Origin: Aldersonia kunmingensis
GTDB taxonomy: Bacteria; Actinomycetota; Actinomycetes; Mycobacteriales; Mycobacteriaceae
Assembly (NCBI RefSeq): GCF_001646865.1
Contig: NZ_LRRB01000008.1
Span: 1 to 60,373 of the forward strand
DNA: 60,373 nucleotides
Direction of reading: 5' to 3'
Under the pieces are notes generated by a model, which did not search any database, was not told the origin of the DNA, and was given only the letters and a program-made list of their open reading frames with translations. The position numbers and the translations under genes are program-made. Shown piece by piece: positions 21,193-28,857 of the stretch. Position 1 is the first letter of the stretch, and the number at the start of each line of letters is the position of its first letter.

Positions 21193-21795
21193 GTGACTGC
21201 TACGGAGCAGGTCGACCCGCGGTTGTACCGCACGGTGCTCGGCCGGTTCTGCACCGGCATCACGATCATCACGACCGTGGACGAGGATGAGCCGATCGGC
21301 TTCGCATGTCAGTCGTTCGCGGCGCTTTCGCTCGATCCGCCGATGGTGTTGTTCTGCCCGACCAAGCAGTCCCGGTCGTGGGCGGCCATCGAGAGCAGCG
21401 GTAAGTTCGCCGTGAACATCCTCGGTGAGGACCAGCAGTCCACCTGCGCGCGCTTCGGCTCGCGCGAGCCGGACAAGTTCGGCGGAATCGACTGGCACCT
21501 TTCCGATCTGGGGTCGCCGATCCTCGACGGTTCGCTCGCGCATCTCGACTGCACGGTCGAGACCGTGCACGAGGGCGGTGACCACTTCGTGGTGTTCGGC
21601 CGGGTGCAGTCGCTGTGGGAGGTGCCCGCTGGGCGCACCAACACGGGCGCCTGGGTCAGCGAGGAACGGCAGCGCCCGCTGCTGTTCTACCGCGGCCAGT
21701 ACACCGCGATCGAGCCGGACAAGACGGAACCGGCGGCGTGGCGAGACGACCTCGAGTCGTTCCTCACCACCACGTCGAAGGACACCTGGCTCTAG
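21193..21795 (+). CDS. hsaB: 3-HSA hydroxylase, flavin reductase subunit
   Basis: 200 residues, flavin reductase-like domain (HpaC family). The segments RFCTGITIITT, CQSFAALSLDPPMVLFCP and FAVNILGEDQQ are the family's flavin-binding features. It supplies reduced flavin to HsaA. The GTG at 21193 begins three bases after the hsaC stop and gives the expected N-terminus; a frame extension upstream lies in hsaC. It is the last gene of the operon, followed by nested inverted repeats. Confidence 0.94.
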   Translation: MTATEQVDPRLYRTVLGRFCTGITIITTVDEDEPIGFACQSFAALSLDPPMVLFCPTKQSRSWAAIESSGKFAVNILGEDQQSTCARFGSREPDKFGGIDWHLSDLGSPILDGSLAHLDCTVETVHEGGDHFVVFGRVQSLWEVPAGRTNTGAWVSEERQRPLLFYRGQYTAIEPDKTEPAAWRDDLESFLTTTSKDTWL

Positions 21796-21842
21796 GTTTC
21801 ACCCTTCGCCATCGCATTGCGTGTGGCCGTAGCACTGCTTTT

Positions 21843-21918
21843 CGCCGCACACTGCCTGACGCCTCGCATACCTTCCAGCACGCTGGAAGGTATGCCACGG
21901 CGCAGAAAGTGTGCGGCG
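21843..21918. repeat. nested inverted repeats between convergent hsaB and TetR genes
   Basis: Outer arms CGCCGCACACT (21843-21853) and complement (21908-21918); inner arms CATACCTTCCAGC (21867-21879) and complement (21882-21894) with only two bases between. The inner palindrome probably acts as a bidirectional terminator, although neither strand shows a T-tract. The outer arms share sequence with the intergenic region at 23163-23204. Confidence 0.65.
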
Positions 21919-21958
21919 TTTGGCGTTTCGGGCCGAGAACAGTGCGGCGGAATACTCG

Positions 21959-22555
21959 TCAGCGGTTGCGAAGCCCGCGGCCGACCCAGTTGTCGAGAAA
22001 GCGGCGCAAGTCTGCGCCGGTACGCGGCGGCCGGCCGGGGTCGACGACGAACGACGAGATGATGCGCAGCACGAACTCGGCGAGTTCGTCCAGATCGGCA
22101 TCGGTGAAACCGTTTGCGGCCCAGTCGACATCGAACGCACGCAGCAGTGGCTGGGCGAGTTCGACAGCAAGTTCCGAGGTCACCGCCTGCCCGAGCGCGT
22201 TGGCGCGGTCGGGGGAGAGCAGCAGGCTCATGTGCTTGTCCTCGGGCAGTGCCTCGAGCACGAAGGCGATGCCCTCGACGAGCGCGACATCCGGTTGGGC
22301 GATGCCGGCGATGTGCTCGTGCACCCGGTCGAGAAACGATGACGCCGAATGGACTGCGGCGGCGAACAGCAGCGCATCCACGCTCTCGAAGTAGCGGTAG
22401 ACGGTCTGGCGGGTGACGCCGACAGCCCGCGCGACATCGGTGATCTTGACCGATGCTCCGACGGCATCGATGGCCGCGCTTGCGGCGGTCAGGATCCGTT
22501 CGACTGCTTCCTCATCGGTGGCCGGCGCGGAGCCTGCCCACCCGTGCGTGCGCAT
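21959..22555 (-). CDS. TetR-family transcriptional regulator
   Basis: 198 residues. The HTH is VKITDVARAVGVTRQTVYRYFES, preceded by an N-terminal extension. It differs clearly from KstR and from the KstR2 gene in this window. It starts one base after the stop of the SRPBCC gene, so the two form an operon; a regulator paired with a lipid-binding START-like protein suggests a response to a hydrophobic ligand (inference). Sits between hsaB and the HIP genes, a place occupied by other genes in M. tuberculosis. Confidence 0.88.
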   Translation of the reverse strand: MRTHGWAGSAPATDEEAVERILTAASAAIDAVGASVKITDVARAVGVTRQTVYRYFESVDALLFAAAVHSASSFLDRVHEHIAGIAQPDVALVEGIAFVLEALPEDKHMSLLLSPDRANALGQAVTSELAVELAQPLLRAFDVDWAANGFTDADLDELAEFVLRIISSFVVDPGRPPRTGADLRRFLDNWVGRGLRNR

Positions 22556-22556
22556 G

Positions 22557-23075
22557 TCAGGAAGCGGGGCGCTGCGCCACCGCGAACCGCTCGTCGGTGT
22601 AGCGGCGCAGGTTCTTCAGGAAGCGCGCGAAGGTGAAGTTCATGACCGGCCCGAACAGCTTGATGGCATAGACCTGCACGCCGGTCGGCTCCATGGCCAG
22701 GATCCAGGTAAGTCGGCAACCGGTGGCCGTCGGCTCGATCTTGTAGTCCTCGGCGAAGGCGTCGATGCCGCTCGTCGAGATGGAGTTGAACCGGAAGGCC
22801 ATGGCAACGCCGGGCTCCCAGGCGAGAAACTCCTCATTGCCGACGATGCCGCCGAGCATGTCGACCGTGCGGGTGGTGCCGACACCGTGCGGTGCCGCAC
22901 TGGTCCAGGTGGCCTTCTTGATGATGCTGACCCACTTCGGCCAGGCATCGGCGTCGACGAGAACCTCCCAGAGTTGCTCGGGAGTGACGGCAAGTTCGAC
23001 CGAATTGGTGAACTTGGCCGGCGCGGAATGCGCGAATGTGCCGTCAACAGCGCGGCACGGGTAATCCTTCGACAT
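22557..23075 (-). CDS. SRPBCC (START-like) ligand-binding protein
   Basis: 172 residues. The pattern of a helix-grip fold is visible: VELAVTPEQLWEVLVDADAWPKWVSIIKKA at the start and a long C-terminal helix (FGPVMNFTFARFLKNLRRYTDERF). Such proteins bind or modify hydrophobic molecules (polyketide cyclase/dehydrase and lipid transport families). The ATG at 23075 has GAGGAGG six bases upstream; an ATG 24 bases further out lacks one. Upstream lies TTGACT, a possible -35 box overlapping an imperfect dyad. Confidence 0.82.
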   Translation of the reverse strand: MSKDYPCRAVDGTFAHSAPAKFTNSVELAVTPEQLWEVLVDADAWPKWVSIIKKATWTSAAPHGVGTTRTVDMLGGIVGNEEFLAWEPGVAMAFRFNSISTSGIDAFAEDYKIEPTATGCRLTWILAMEPTGVQVYAIKLFGPVMNFTFARFLKNLRRYTDERFAVAQRPAS

Positions 23076-23113
23076 CGATGCCTCCTCGCCCTCGACCATA
23101 CACGTTTACACAT

Positions 23114-23125
23114 TTGTCTAGTCAA
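23114..23125 (-). promoter_or_regulatory. imperfect dyad over the SRPBCC/TetR promoter
   Basis: TTGTCTAGTCAA is palindromic at 10 of 12 positions. On the minus strand it contains TTGACT, and TGTATG lies 17 bases downstream, a plausible -35/-10 pair. It is a candidate autoregulatory operator for the TetR gene of this pair. Confidence 0.45.
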
Positions 23126-23149
23126 GAATTTTCTTGCCGCATACGAAAC

Positions 23150-23184
23150 AGCGATCCGCACACGCATTGCGTGTGCGGATCGCT
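23150..23184 (-). terminator. long hairpin downstream of the decarboxylase-like gene
   Basis: Perfect 17-base arms AGCGATCCGCACACGCA (23150-23166) and complement (23168-23184) around a single base. Placed 25 bases beyond the stop at 23209, it probably ends the fadD3-fadE31-33 transcript and insulates the SRPBCC promoter. Confidence 0.75.
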
Positions 23185-23208
23185 AAAAGGTGTGCGGCGA
23201 AAGGGCGG

Positions 23209-23940
23209 TCAGACGACGGTGGCGTCCTCGAAAGTCATGCCCAGCGTCGGAATGGACGAGGTGAACAGTGCCCGGCGCGACATGTCCAGATGGGCTAGTT
23301 CGTCAGCCCACGGGTGGCTGCCGAGCCGAAGAGTGGCACCGCCGATGCGGGAGCGAACCCCGGACGGGGCCATCTTCCACTCGATGCTGCGGGTGACGCC
23401 GTCGAGGCACGAGTAGGCGTCCACCGACATTCCGCCGCCGCCCGCGGGCACCGGAAAACCCTGCTGCACCGATAGTTCGACCACCTCGCGGCCGTCGACG
23501 CGTACCAGTCCACGCCGCACCGGGCCGCTGTGATCGGCCTCGAAATCGGCGAGCACCTTGGGGAAGCCCCAGATGCCGCGGCCGGCCGCCATGGTGAATT
23601 CGCCGTCCACCGGAAGCTGGTGAATGAAAACGCCGTAGTTCCCGGTGGCGAGCGACTTGAGATCCGACAGTACCGAGCCACCGCGGTTGTCGTGCTTACG
23701 CACCATGAACGCGATGCCGAACTCGTTGTAGGGACCGAGATCGCCGTCGATGTAATTGACGAATACGAGGCAGCACATGCCACGACCCGGGCGGAATCGA
23801 AGAATTTCCAGTCCGGCGTAGTCGATGGCGCGTTGCGCGGCCTCGGCCGAGACGGAGTAGACAGCGGTGAACGCGTTCGCGAGCCGGATTTCCACCGGCA
23901 TCGAAACGGTCTGGCCGAGTACATCGTGCGAAGCGGTCAT
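23209..23940 (-). CDS. acetoacetate decarboxylase family protein
   Basis: 243 residues with the ADC fold signatures PYNEFGIAFMVR and GRGIWGFPKVLADFEA. Classical acetoacetate decarboxylase has two adjacent Lys (one forms the Schiff base, the next tunes its pKa); here the second is Val (FPKVL), so beta-keto acid decarboxylation by the usual mechanism may be altered. It lies 30 bases after fadE33 with GAGG before its ATG, as the last gene of the fadD3 operon. A decarboxylase or hydratase/aldolase-type step on a HIP-derived keto acid is conceivable; the reaction is not known to me. Confidence 0.8.
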   Translation of the reverse strand: MTASHDVLGQTVSMPVEIRLANAFTAVYSVSAEAAQRAIDYAGLEILRFRPGRGMCCLVFVNYIDGDLGPYNEFGIAFMVRKHDNRGGSVLSDLKSLATGNYGVFIHQLPVDGEFTMAAGRGIWGFPKVLADFEADHSGPVRRGLVRVDGREVVELSVQQGFPVPAGGGGMSVDAYSCLDGVTRSIEWKMAPSGVRSRIGGATLRLGSHPWADELAHLDMSRRALFTSSIPTLGMTFEDATVV

Positions 23941-23970
23941 TGCTACCTCACTGTCGTCGTCGGACTTTTT

Positions 23971-25068
23971 CTACACCGGCGAGTCGTCCTGTTCCAGCCG
24001 CTTGACCCAGGAGCCCGCCGAGCCGAACAGCTGTCCGGTCGCGTGTGCGCGCTTGAAAAACAGGTGCGCGTCGTGTTCCCAGGTGATCGCGATACCCCCA
24101 TGCAGCTGAATGGACTCGGCCGCCACGGTACCGAATGCCTCCGAGCAGTAGACCTTCGCGGTCGCGGAAGCCTTTGCCACATCGGAAGATTCGTTGGTCA
24201 CGGCCTCGGTCGCGGTCAGCGATGCGGATCGGCCGGCCTCAACGAGCACGTACAGGTCCGCCATCCGGTGCTTGAGCGCCTGGAAGCTGCCGATCGCCCG
24301 GCCGAACTGCACGCGAGACTTGGTGTACTCGACGGTCATCTGCAGGCACGCGTCCGCGGCACCGACCTGCTCGGCCGCGAGCGCGGTCACGGCAACGGCG
24401 CGCAGCCGCTCAACCGTGGCGGACGCATCGGCCTCGCCGATCCGGTTGCCCGCGACGTCGGCAAAGGTGACCTCGCCGAGCCGGAGCGTCGGGTCCATCG
24501 CCGCGATCGCGCTGCGGGTCACGCCCGCGGCGTTCGCCTCGACCTCGTAGACGGATACGCCGTCGGGGCTTTTCGCGATGACGAGCAGCACGTCGGCGAG
24601 GGCGGCCTCGAGTACGAGCGTCGCCGTGCCGTTGAGGGTTCCGTTCGCATCCGCGGTGACACCGGGGGTGTCCCAGCCCTCCGGGCCGGCCCAGCAGACG
24701 GCCAGATTGCGGGTTCCCTCGGCAACATCGGGCAGCAGGCGCTCGCACGCGGCGTTGTCACCGGTGGCCAGTAGCAGCTGCGCGCCAAGCACGACCGAGC
24801 CGAAGTAGGGCGTCGGCGCAAGCACGCGGCCCAGTTCCTCGCCGATCAGGTTCGCCTCTGTCAGGCTCGCGCCGAAACCGCCGAACTCCTCGGGAATCGC
24901 GATCCCGGCGACACCGACCTGCTCGCACAGCAGGCGCCACAGCGCCTCGTCGTAGCCGGCCTCGGCTTCCATCGCCTTGCGCCGCGACGCGGTGTCGACG
25001 TGCTTGGCGAGCAGGCCGCGCACCGACTCGACGAGGTCGCGCTGCTCCTCGGTCAACGGGCTCGTCAT
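23971..25068 (-). CDS. fadE33: acyl-CoA dehydrogenase of HIP degradation, FadE33-like
   Basis: 365 residues, acyl-CoA dehydrogenase fold with the C-terminal QLHGGIAITWEHDAHLFFKRA flavin-binding segment. Start overlaps the fadE32 stop (ATGA). The order fadD3-fadE31-fadE32-fadE33 is that of the KstR2 regulon in mycobacteria and rhodococci, where adjacent FadE pairs form heterotetramers in which each chain contributes part of the active site. Assigned to late oxidation of HIP ring C/D CoA esters on this basis; individual numbering depends on synteny. Confidence 0.88.
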   Translation of the reverse strand: MTSPLTEEQRDLVESVRGLLAKHVDTASRRKAMEAEAGYDEALWRLLCEQVGVAGIAIPEEFGGFGASLTEANLIGEELGRVLAPTPYFGSVVLGAQLLLATGDNAACERLLPDVAEGTRNLAVCWAGPEGWDTPGVTADANGTLNGTATLVLEAALADVLLVIAKSPDGVSVYEVEANAAGVTRSAIAAMDPTLRLGEVTFADVAGNRIGEADASATVERLRAVAVTALAAEQVGAADACLQMTVEYTKSRVQFGRAIGSFQALKHRMADLYVLVEAGRSASLTATEAVTNESSDVAKASATAKVYCSEAFGTVAAESIQLHGGIAITWEHDAHLFFKRAHATGQLFGSAGSWVKRLEQDDSPV

Positions 25069-26066
25069 CGCGCACTCCTCAGCGACTCGGCGACACGGGC
25101 GCGGTGCTGCGACGTGGTGCCCCAGGCAGAGCGCAGCGCGCGAATCTTGGTCAGCCACACGGACAGGTCGTACTCCGCCGTGTACCCGATCGCGCCGTGC
25201 ACCTGCAGTGCGCTGCGCGCCGCACGCTCGGCGGCGTCCGCCGCGGCGACCTTGGCCGCCGACACATCGCGAGACGCGGTGGGCAGGTCCTCTGCGATGG
25301 CGATAGCCGCGCCATGCAGGAGCGGCGAGGCCATCTCCAGGCCGATCATCGCGTTGGCGAGGTGATGCTTGACCGCCTGGAAGCTGCCGATTTTCTTGCC
25401 GAATTGCACACGGCCACCGACGTATTCGGTGGAGATGTCGAGCACGGCACGACCAGCGCCCAGCAGCTGCGCTGCCACGGCGAGATTGCCGGCATCGAGG
25501 GCCCGTGCGGTTGCGCTGGCCACCGATGCTCCCTCGGCAATGACCTCGCCGACCGTCAACTCGTTCAGCTTGCGGGTCGCATCGACGGAATCGAACTGTG
25601 CGCCAACTTCACCCACGGCAAGCCGGTCGCCGTCGACGATAAGCACGACATCGCTCTGTGCGGCGTCGAGCGCACGCGGCAGCCAGTCGCCGAGTGCCAC
25701 GGTGCCGAGCGAGGTGCCCTCGGCCAGACCAGGCAGAAAGCGCTGCGCAGCGTCGTTGTTGTCGAGCGCCTGAAGCAGGGCGGGAATCGCGGCGGCGGTC
25801 TCGACCAGCGGGCCGGGGACCGCGGCGCGGCCGATCTCCGCAAACGCCACGACGAGATCGACCGGGTGCGCGCCGATGCCGCCGAACTCCTCGTCGACCG
25901 CGAGTGCGGTGACGCCTGCATCCGCGAGCTGGGTGAGCAGCTTGCGGCCGTCGGCGGTGTCGCCCTCGGCCCAGGCACGGGCGACGGACGTGGTCTTCGC
26001 GCCACTCAGCAGGTCACGCAGGCTGGCCGCGAAATCCTTCTGCTCGGATGACAGTGCGAATTTCAT
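25065..26066 (-). CDS. fadE32: acyl-CoA dehydrogenase of HIP degradation, FadE32-like
   Basis: 333 residues, shorter than a full acyl-CoA dehydrogenase (about 380), as is common for the partner chain in FadE heterotetramers. The middle domain is degenerate, while the C-terminal part keeps YVGGRVQFGKKIGSFQAVKH and QVHGAIGYTAEYDL. ATG at 26066 overlaps the fadE31 stop and starts MKFALSSEQ, a usual ACAD N-terminus; the upstream open frame belongs to fadE31. Likely complexed with FadE31 or FadE33. Confidence 0.88.
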   Translation of the reverse strand: MKFALSSEQKDFAASLRDLLSGAKTTSVARAWAEGDTADGRKLLTQLADAGVTALAVDEEFGGIGAHPVDLVVAFAEIGRAAVPGPLVETAAAIPALLQALDNNDAAQRFLPGLAEGTSLGTVALGDWLPRALDAAQSDVVLIVDGDRLAVGEVGAQFDSVDATRKLNELTVGEVIAEGASVASATARALDAGNLAVAAQLLGAGRAVLDISTEYVGGRVQFGKKIGSFQAVKHHLANAMIGLEMASPLLHGAAIAIAEDLPTASRDVSAAKVAAADAAERAARSALQVHGAIGYTAEYDLSVWLTKIRALRSAWGTTSQHRARVAESLRSAR

Positions 26067-27202
26067 CGATCCCCCCGGGGCAGGCCGAGCAGCCGTTCGG
26101 CCACAATGTTGCGTTGAATCTCGTTGGTACCGGCGTAGATCGGGCCCGAGAGCGAGAAGAGGTAGCCGTCCTGCCAGCTGTCCATCAGCTCGCCGTCGGC
26201 GCCGCGAATGTCGAGCGCCGTTTCGTGCAGTGCGATATCGAGCTCGGACCAGAACACCTTGTTGATCGAGGACTCGGCGCCAAGCGCACCGCCCTCGTTC
26301 AGGCGGGTCACGGTCGCCAGCGTGCTCAGGTGGTAGGCACGGGCACCGATCCAGGCATCGACGACCCGATCCCGCACCGCGGTGTCGGAGGGATCGCTCT
26401 GCTCGGCCCACAGATCGACGAGTCGATCCGCCGCCGCGTCGAACCGGCCGGGGCTGCGCAGCGACAGGCCGCGCTCGTTGCTCGACGTGCTCATCGCGAC
26501 TTTCCAGCCGTCGTTCACAGCGCCGATCACGTCCTGATCGGGCACGAACACGTTGTCGAAGAAGATCTCCGCGAAGCCGGCCTCGCCGTCGAGCTGCGGG
26601 ATCGGCCGGACCGTCACGCCTTCGGTGGTGAGCGGGAACATGAAGTAGGTCAGACCGCGGTGCCGCTCGGCCTCCGGGTCGCTGCGGAACAGGCCGAATC
26701 CCATGTCCGCGAACGATGCGCGCGAGCTCCAGGTCTTCTGCCCGTTCAACTCCCAGCCGCCGTCCACGCGCCGGGCGGTGGAGCGGATACCGGCGAGGTC
26801 ACTGCCCGCTTCGGGCTCGGACCACACCTGCGCCCAGATGTCGTCGGCACGAGCCATGCGCGGCATGATGCGCTGCAGCTGCTCCGGGGTGCCGTGTTCG
26901 AAGAGCGTGGGCGCGAGCAGGAAGATGCCGTTCTGGCCGACCCGGCCCGGCGCCTGAGCGCGGTAGTACTCCTCCTCGAAGATGACCCACTCGAGCAGCG
27001 AGCAGTCGCGGCCGCCGAACTCCTCGGGCCAGGCCACCACCGACAGGCGAGCGTCGAAGAGCTTGCGCTCCCAGTCACGGTGCAGCTCGAAACCCTCGGC
27101 AGTGTCCATCGAGGGGAGCGGCTCGCTCGGCACGTTCGCGGCGAGGAACTCGCGCACCTCGAGCCGGAACGCGGTCTCGGCCTCGTCGTATTCCAAATCC
27201 AC
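26063..27202 (-). CDS. fadE31: acyl-CoA dehydrogenase of HIP degradation, FadE31-like
   Basis: 379 residues with full ACAD signatures: WSEPEAGSDLAGI in the FAD-binding region and GPIYAGTNEIQRNIVAERLLGLPR at the C-terminus. The only reasonable start is the GTG at 27202, giving VDLEYDEAETAF; it lies just after a 13-codon reading frame that overlaps the fadD3 stop. First of three overlapping fadE genes under the fadD3 promoter. Confidence 0.9.
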   Translation of the reverse strand: MDLEYDEAETAFRLEVREFLAANVPSEPLPSMDTAEGFELHRDWERKLFDARLSVVAWPEEFGGRDCSLLEWVIFEEEYYRAQAPGRVGQNGIFLLAPTLFEHGTPEQLQRIMPRMARADDIWAQVWSEPEAGSDLAGIRSTARRVDGGWELNGQKTWSSRASFADMGFGLFRSDPEAERHRGLTYFMFPLTTEGVTVRPIPQLDGEAGFAEIFFDNVFVPDQDVIGAVNDGWKVAMSTSSNERGLSLRSPGRFDAAADRLVDLWAEQSDPSDTAVRDRVVDAWIGARAYHLSTLATVTRLNEGGALGAESSINKVFWSELDIALHETALDIRGADGELMDSWQDGYLFSLSGPIYAGTNEIQRNIVAERLLGLPRGDR

Positions 27203-27207
27203 CGGGG

Positions 27208-27249
27208 TCAGCCCTTCGTTGCTTGGTTCGGTACCGGGTTGCCGGTCAT
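27208..27249 (-). other. 13-codon coupling reading frame between fadD3 and fadE31
   Basis: ATG overlaps the fadD3 TGA (ATGA), encodes MTGNPVPNQATKG, and stops five bases before the fadE31 GTG. It could carry ribosomes from fadD3 to fadE31 by termination-reinitiation. Seen directly; translation of it is unproven. Confidence 0.4.
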
Positions 27250-28802
27250 GAAAGCTCCTCGCGCAGTTGCCGTTTGAGCACCTTGCCGCCGGCATTGCGG
27301 GGCAGCTCCGGTACGAATGCGACCGCACTCGGCACCTTGAACTTGGCCAGGTGCTCGAGCGCGAAGTCGATCACCTGCTTCTCGCTGAGCTCGTGCCCGG
27401 CCTTCGTCACGACGAATGCCATGCCGACCTCGCCCATCCGCTCATCAGGGATGCCGATCACGGCGGATTCGGCGACACCGTCCAGTCGGGCGAGCGCCTG
27501 CTCGATCTCGGCGGGGTACACGTTGAACCCGCCTGAGATGTACATGTCCTTGAGCCGGTCGGTAATCCGCAGGTAACCCCGCTCGTCGACCGTGCCGACA
27601 TCACCGGTGTGCAACCAGCCATCGGCATCGATGGTCTTCGCGGTGTTTTCCTCGTCGTCGAGGTAGCCGAGCATCACGTTCGGCCCGCGCAGCAGTACCT
27701 CGCCGTTGTCGTCGACGCGCAGCTCGAAATCGGCGATCGCCCGCCCGCACGAGTGCGCCACAGTGACCGCGTCGTCGTCGGGCTGGCACATGGTGCCGAA
27801 GCCGCACGCCTCGGACAAGCCATAGGCGGTGAGCACGATGTCGAAATCGAGATCGGTCTGCATCCGTTCGACCAGCGCGACCGGAACCACCGCGGCGCCG
27901 GTGACGGCGAACCGCAGCGAGCTGAGGTCGTAGTCCGCGCGCTTCGGATGGTCGAGCAGTACCTGGTAGATCGTCGGCGGGCCGGGCAGCACCGTGATGC
28001 GCTGGTCGGCGACGACCGCCATGGCCTGCTCCGGATCGAAAGCGATCATCGGGACCATCGCCGCGCCGGTCTGCAGGCAGGCGAGGATGCCCGCCTTGTA
28101 GCCGAAGCTGTGGAAGAACGGGTTGATGATCAGGTAGCGGTCGTTCTCATCGAGACGCCCGCACGCCGCCCAGGCAGCGGAGGTGTCCAGCGACTGGCGG
28201 TGCGCACACATCGCGCCCTTGCTGCGCCCGGTGGTGCCGGAGGTGAAGAGGATGTCCGAAACATCTTCGGGGTCGACCTCGGCAGCGCGCCGATCTGCGT
28301 CGTTGGGGGAGACCGCCCGCGCGTAGCTGGGCAGATCGGACCAGTCGAGGTGGTAGTTCGCCTTGTCGGCCGCCTCATCCTCGACGTTGATCACGATGAC
28401 GGTATCGGGCAGTTCGGCGCCGGACGCGCGCAGTTCGGCGAGCCGGTCGCGGCCGAGGAAGGGCCCGGAGACGAACACTGCCTGCGCGCGAGTGCGCTCG
28501 AGCAGTTCGACCGTTTCGGTGACCGTGTAGCGGGTGTTGACTGGAATGACGGTGCCGCCCACGTAGTGCGTCGCCAATGCCGCGACCACCCAGTGGAAGG
28601 TGTTCGGCGCCCAGATCGCCACCCGGTCGCCGCGCTCGATACCGCGCGCCATCAGCGCGCGAGACGCCGTGCGGACCTCGTCGAGCAGGTCGGCGTAGGT
28701 CAAACGCACGTCGCCGTCGACGATGGCATCGCGGTCCGCAAAAACGCGGGCAGCATGCCGCAACGCGGCTGGAGTCGTCCGGGGAGTGCCGGCCTCGGTC
28801 AC
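27246..28802 (-). CDS. fadD3: HIP-CoA ligase
   Basis: 518 residues, ANL-superfamily ligase. The P-loop is FTSGTTGRSKGAMCAH, the hinge/adenylate region LTAYGLSEACGFGT and HTGDVGTVDERGYLRITDRLKDMYISGGFNVYPAEIE, and the catalytic Lys is in GGKVLKRQL. FadD3 joins CoA to HIP, the C/D-ring propionate left by HsaD, committing it to beta-oxidation. GTG start with AGGAGG. It is divergent from fadE30 with a KstR2-type operator between them. Confidence 0.95.
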   Translation of the reverse strand: MTEAGTPRTTPAALRHAARVFADRDAIVDGDVRLTYADLLDEVRTASRALMARGIERGDRVAIWAPNTFHWVVAALATHYVGGTVIPVNTRYTVTETVELLERTRAQAVFVSGPFLGRDRLAELRASGAELPDTVIVINVEDEAADKANYHLDWSDLPSYARAVSPNDADRRAAEVDPEDVSDILFTSGTTGRSKGAMCAHRQSLDTSAAWAACGRLDENDRYLIINPFFHSFGYKAGILACLQTGAAMVPMIAFDPEQAMAVVADQRITVLPGPPTIYQVLLDHPKRADYDLSSLRFAVTGAAVVPVALVERMQTDLDFDIVLTAYGLSEACGFGTMCQPDDDAVTVAHSCGRAIADFELRVDDNGEVLLRGPNVMLGYLDDEENTAKTIDADGWLHTGDVGTVDERGYLRITDRLKDMYISGGFNVYPAEIEQALARLDGVAESAVIGIPDERMGEVGMAFVVTKAGHELSEKQVIDFALEHLAKFKVPSAVAFVPELPRNAGGKVLKRQLREELS

Positions 28803-28827
28803 TGAGCCTCCTAATCGGGGCTGACAA

Positions 28828-28851
28828 AGCAAGTGCTTGGTAGGTTATCCT
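28828..28851. promoter_or_regulatory. KstR2 operator and fadE30 -10 box
   Basis: AGCAAGTGCTTGGT (28828-28841) is a full match to the KstR2 consensus AnCAAGnnCTTGnT. TATCCT at 28846-28851 is placed exactly six bases before the fadE30 GTG, so fadE30 mRNA is probably leaderless and the repressor would sit in the promoter spacer. It can also control fadD3 on the other strand. Confidence 0.9.
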
Positions 28852-28857
28852 ACCGCT

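Noticed and set aside
21959-22555. The TetR gene next to hsaB as KstR
   Set aside because: Its HTH (VKITDVARAVGVTRQTVYRYFES) does not match the KstR pattern, and no KstR-type site lies before it. KstR itself is not in the window.
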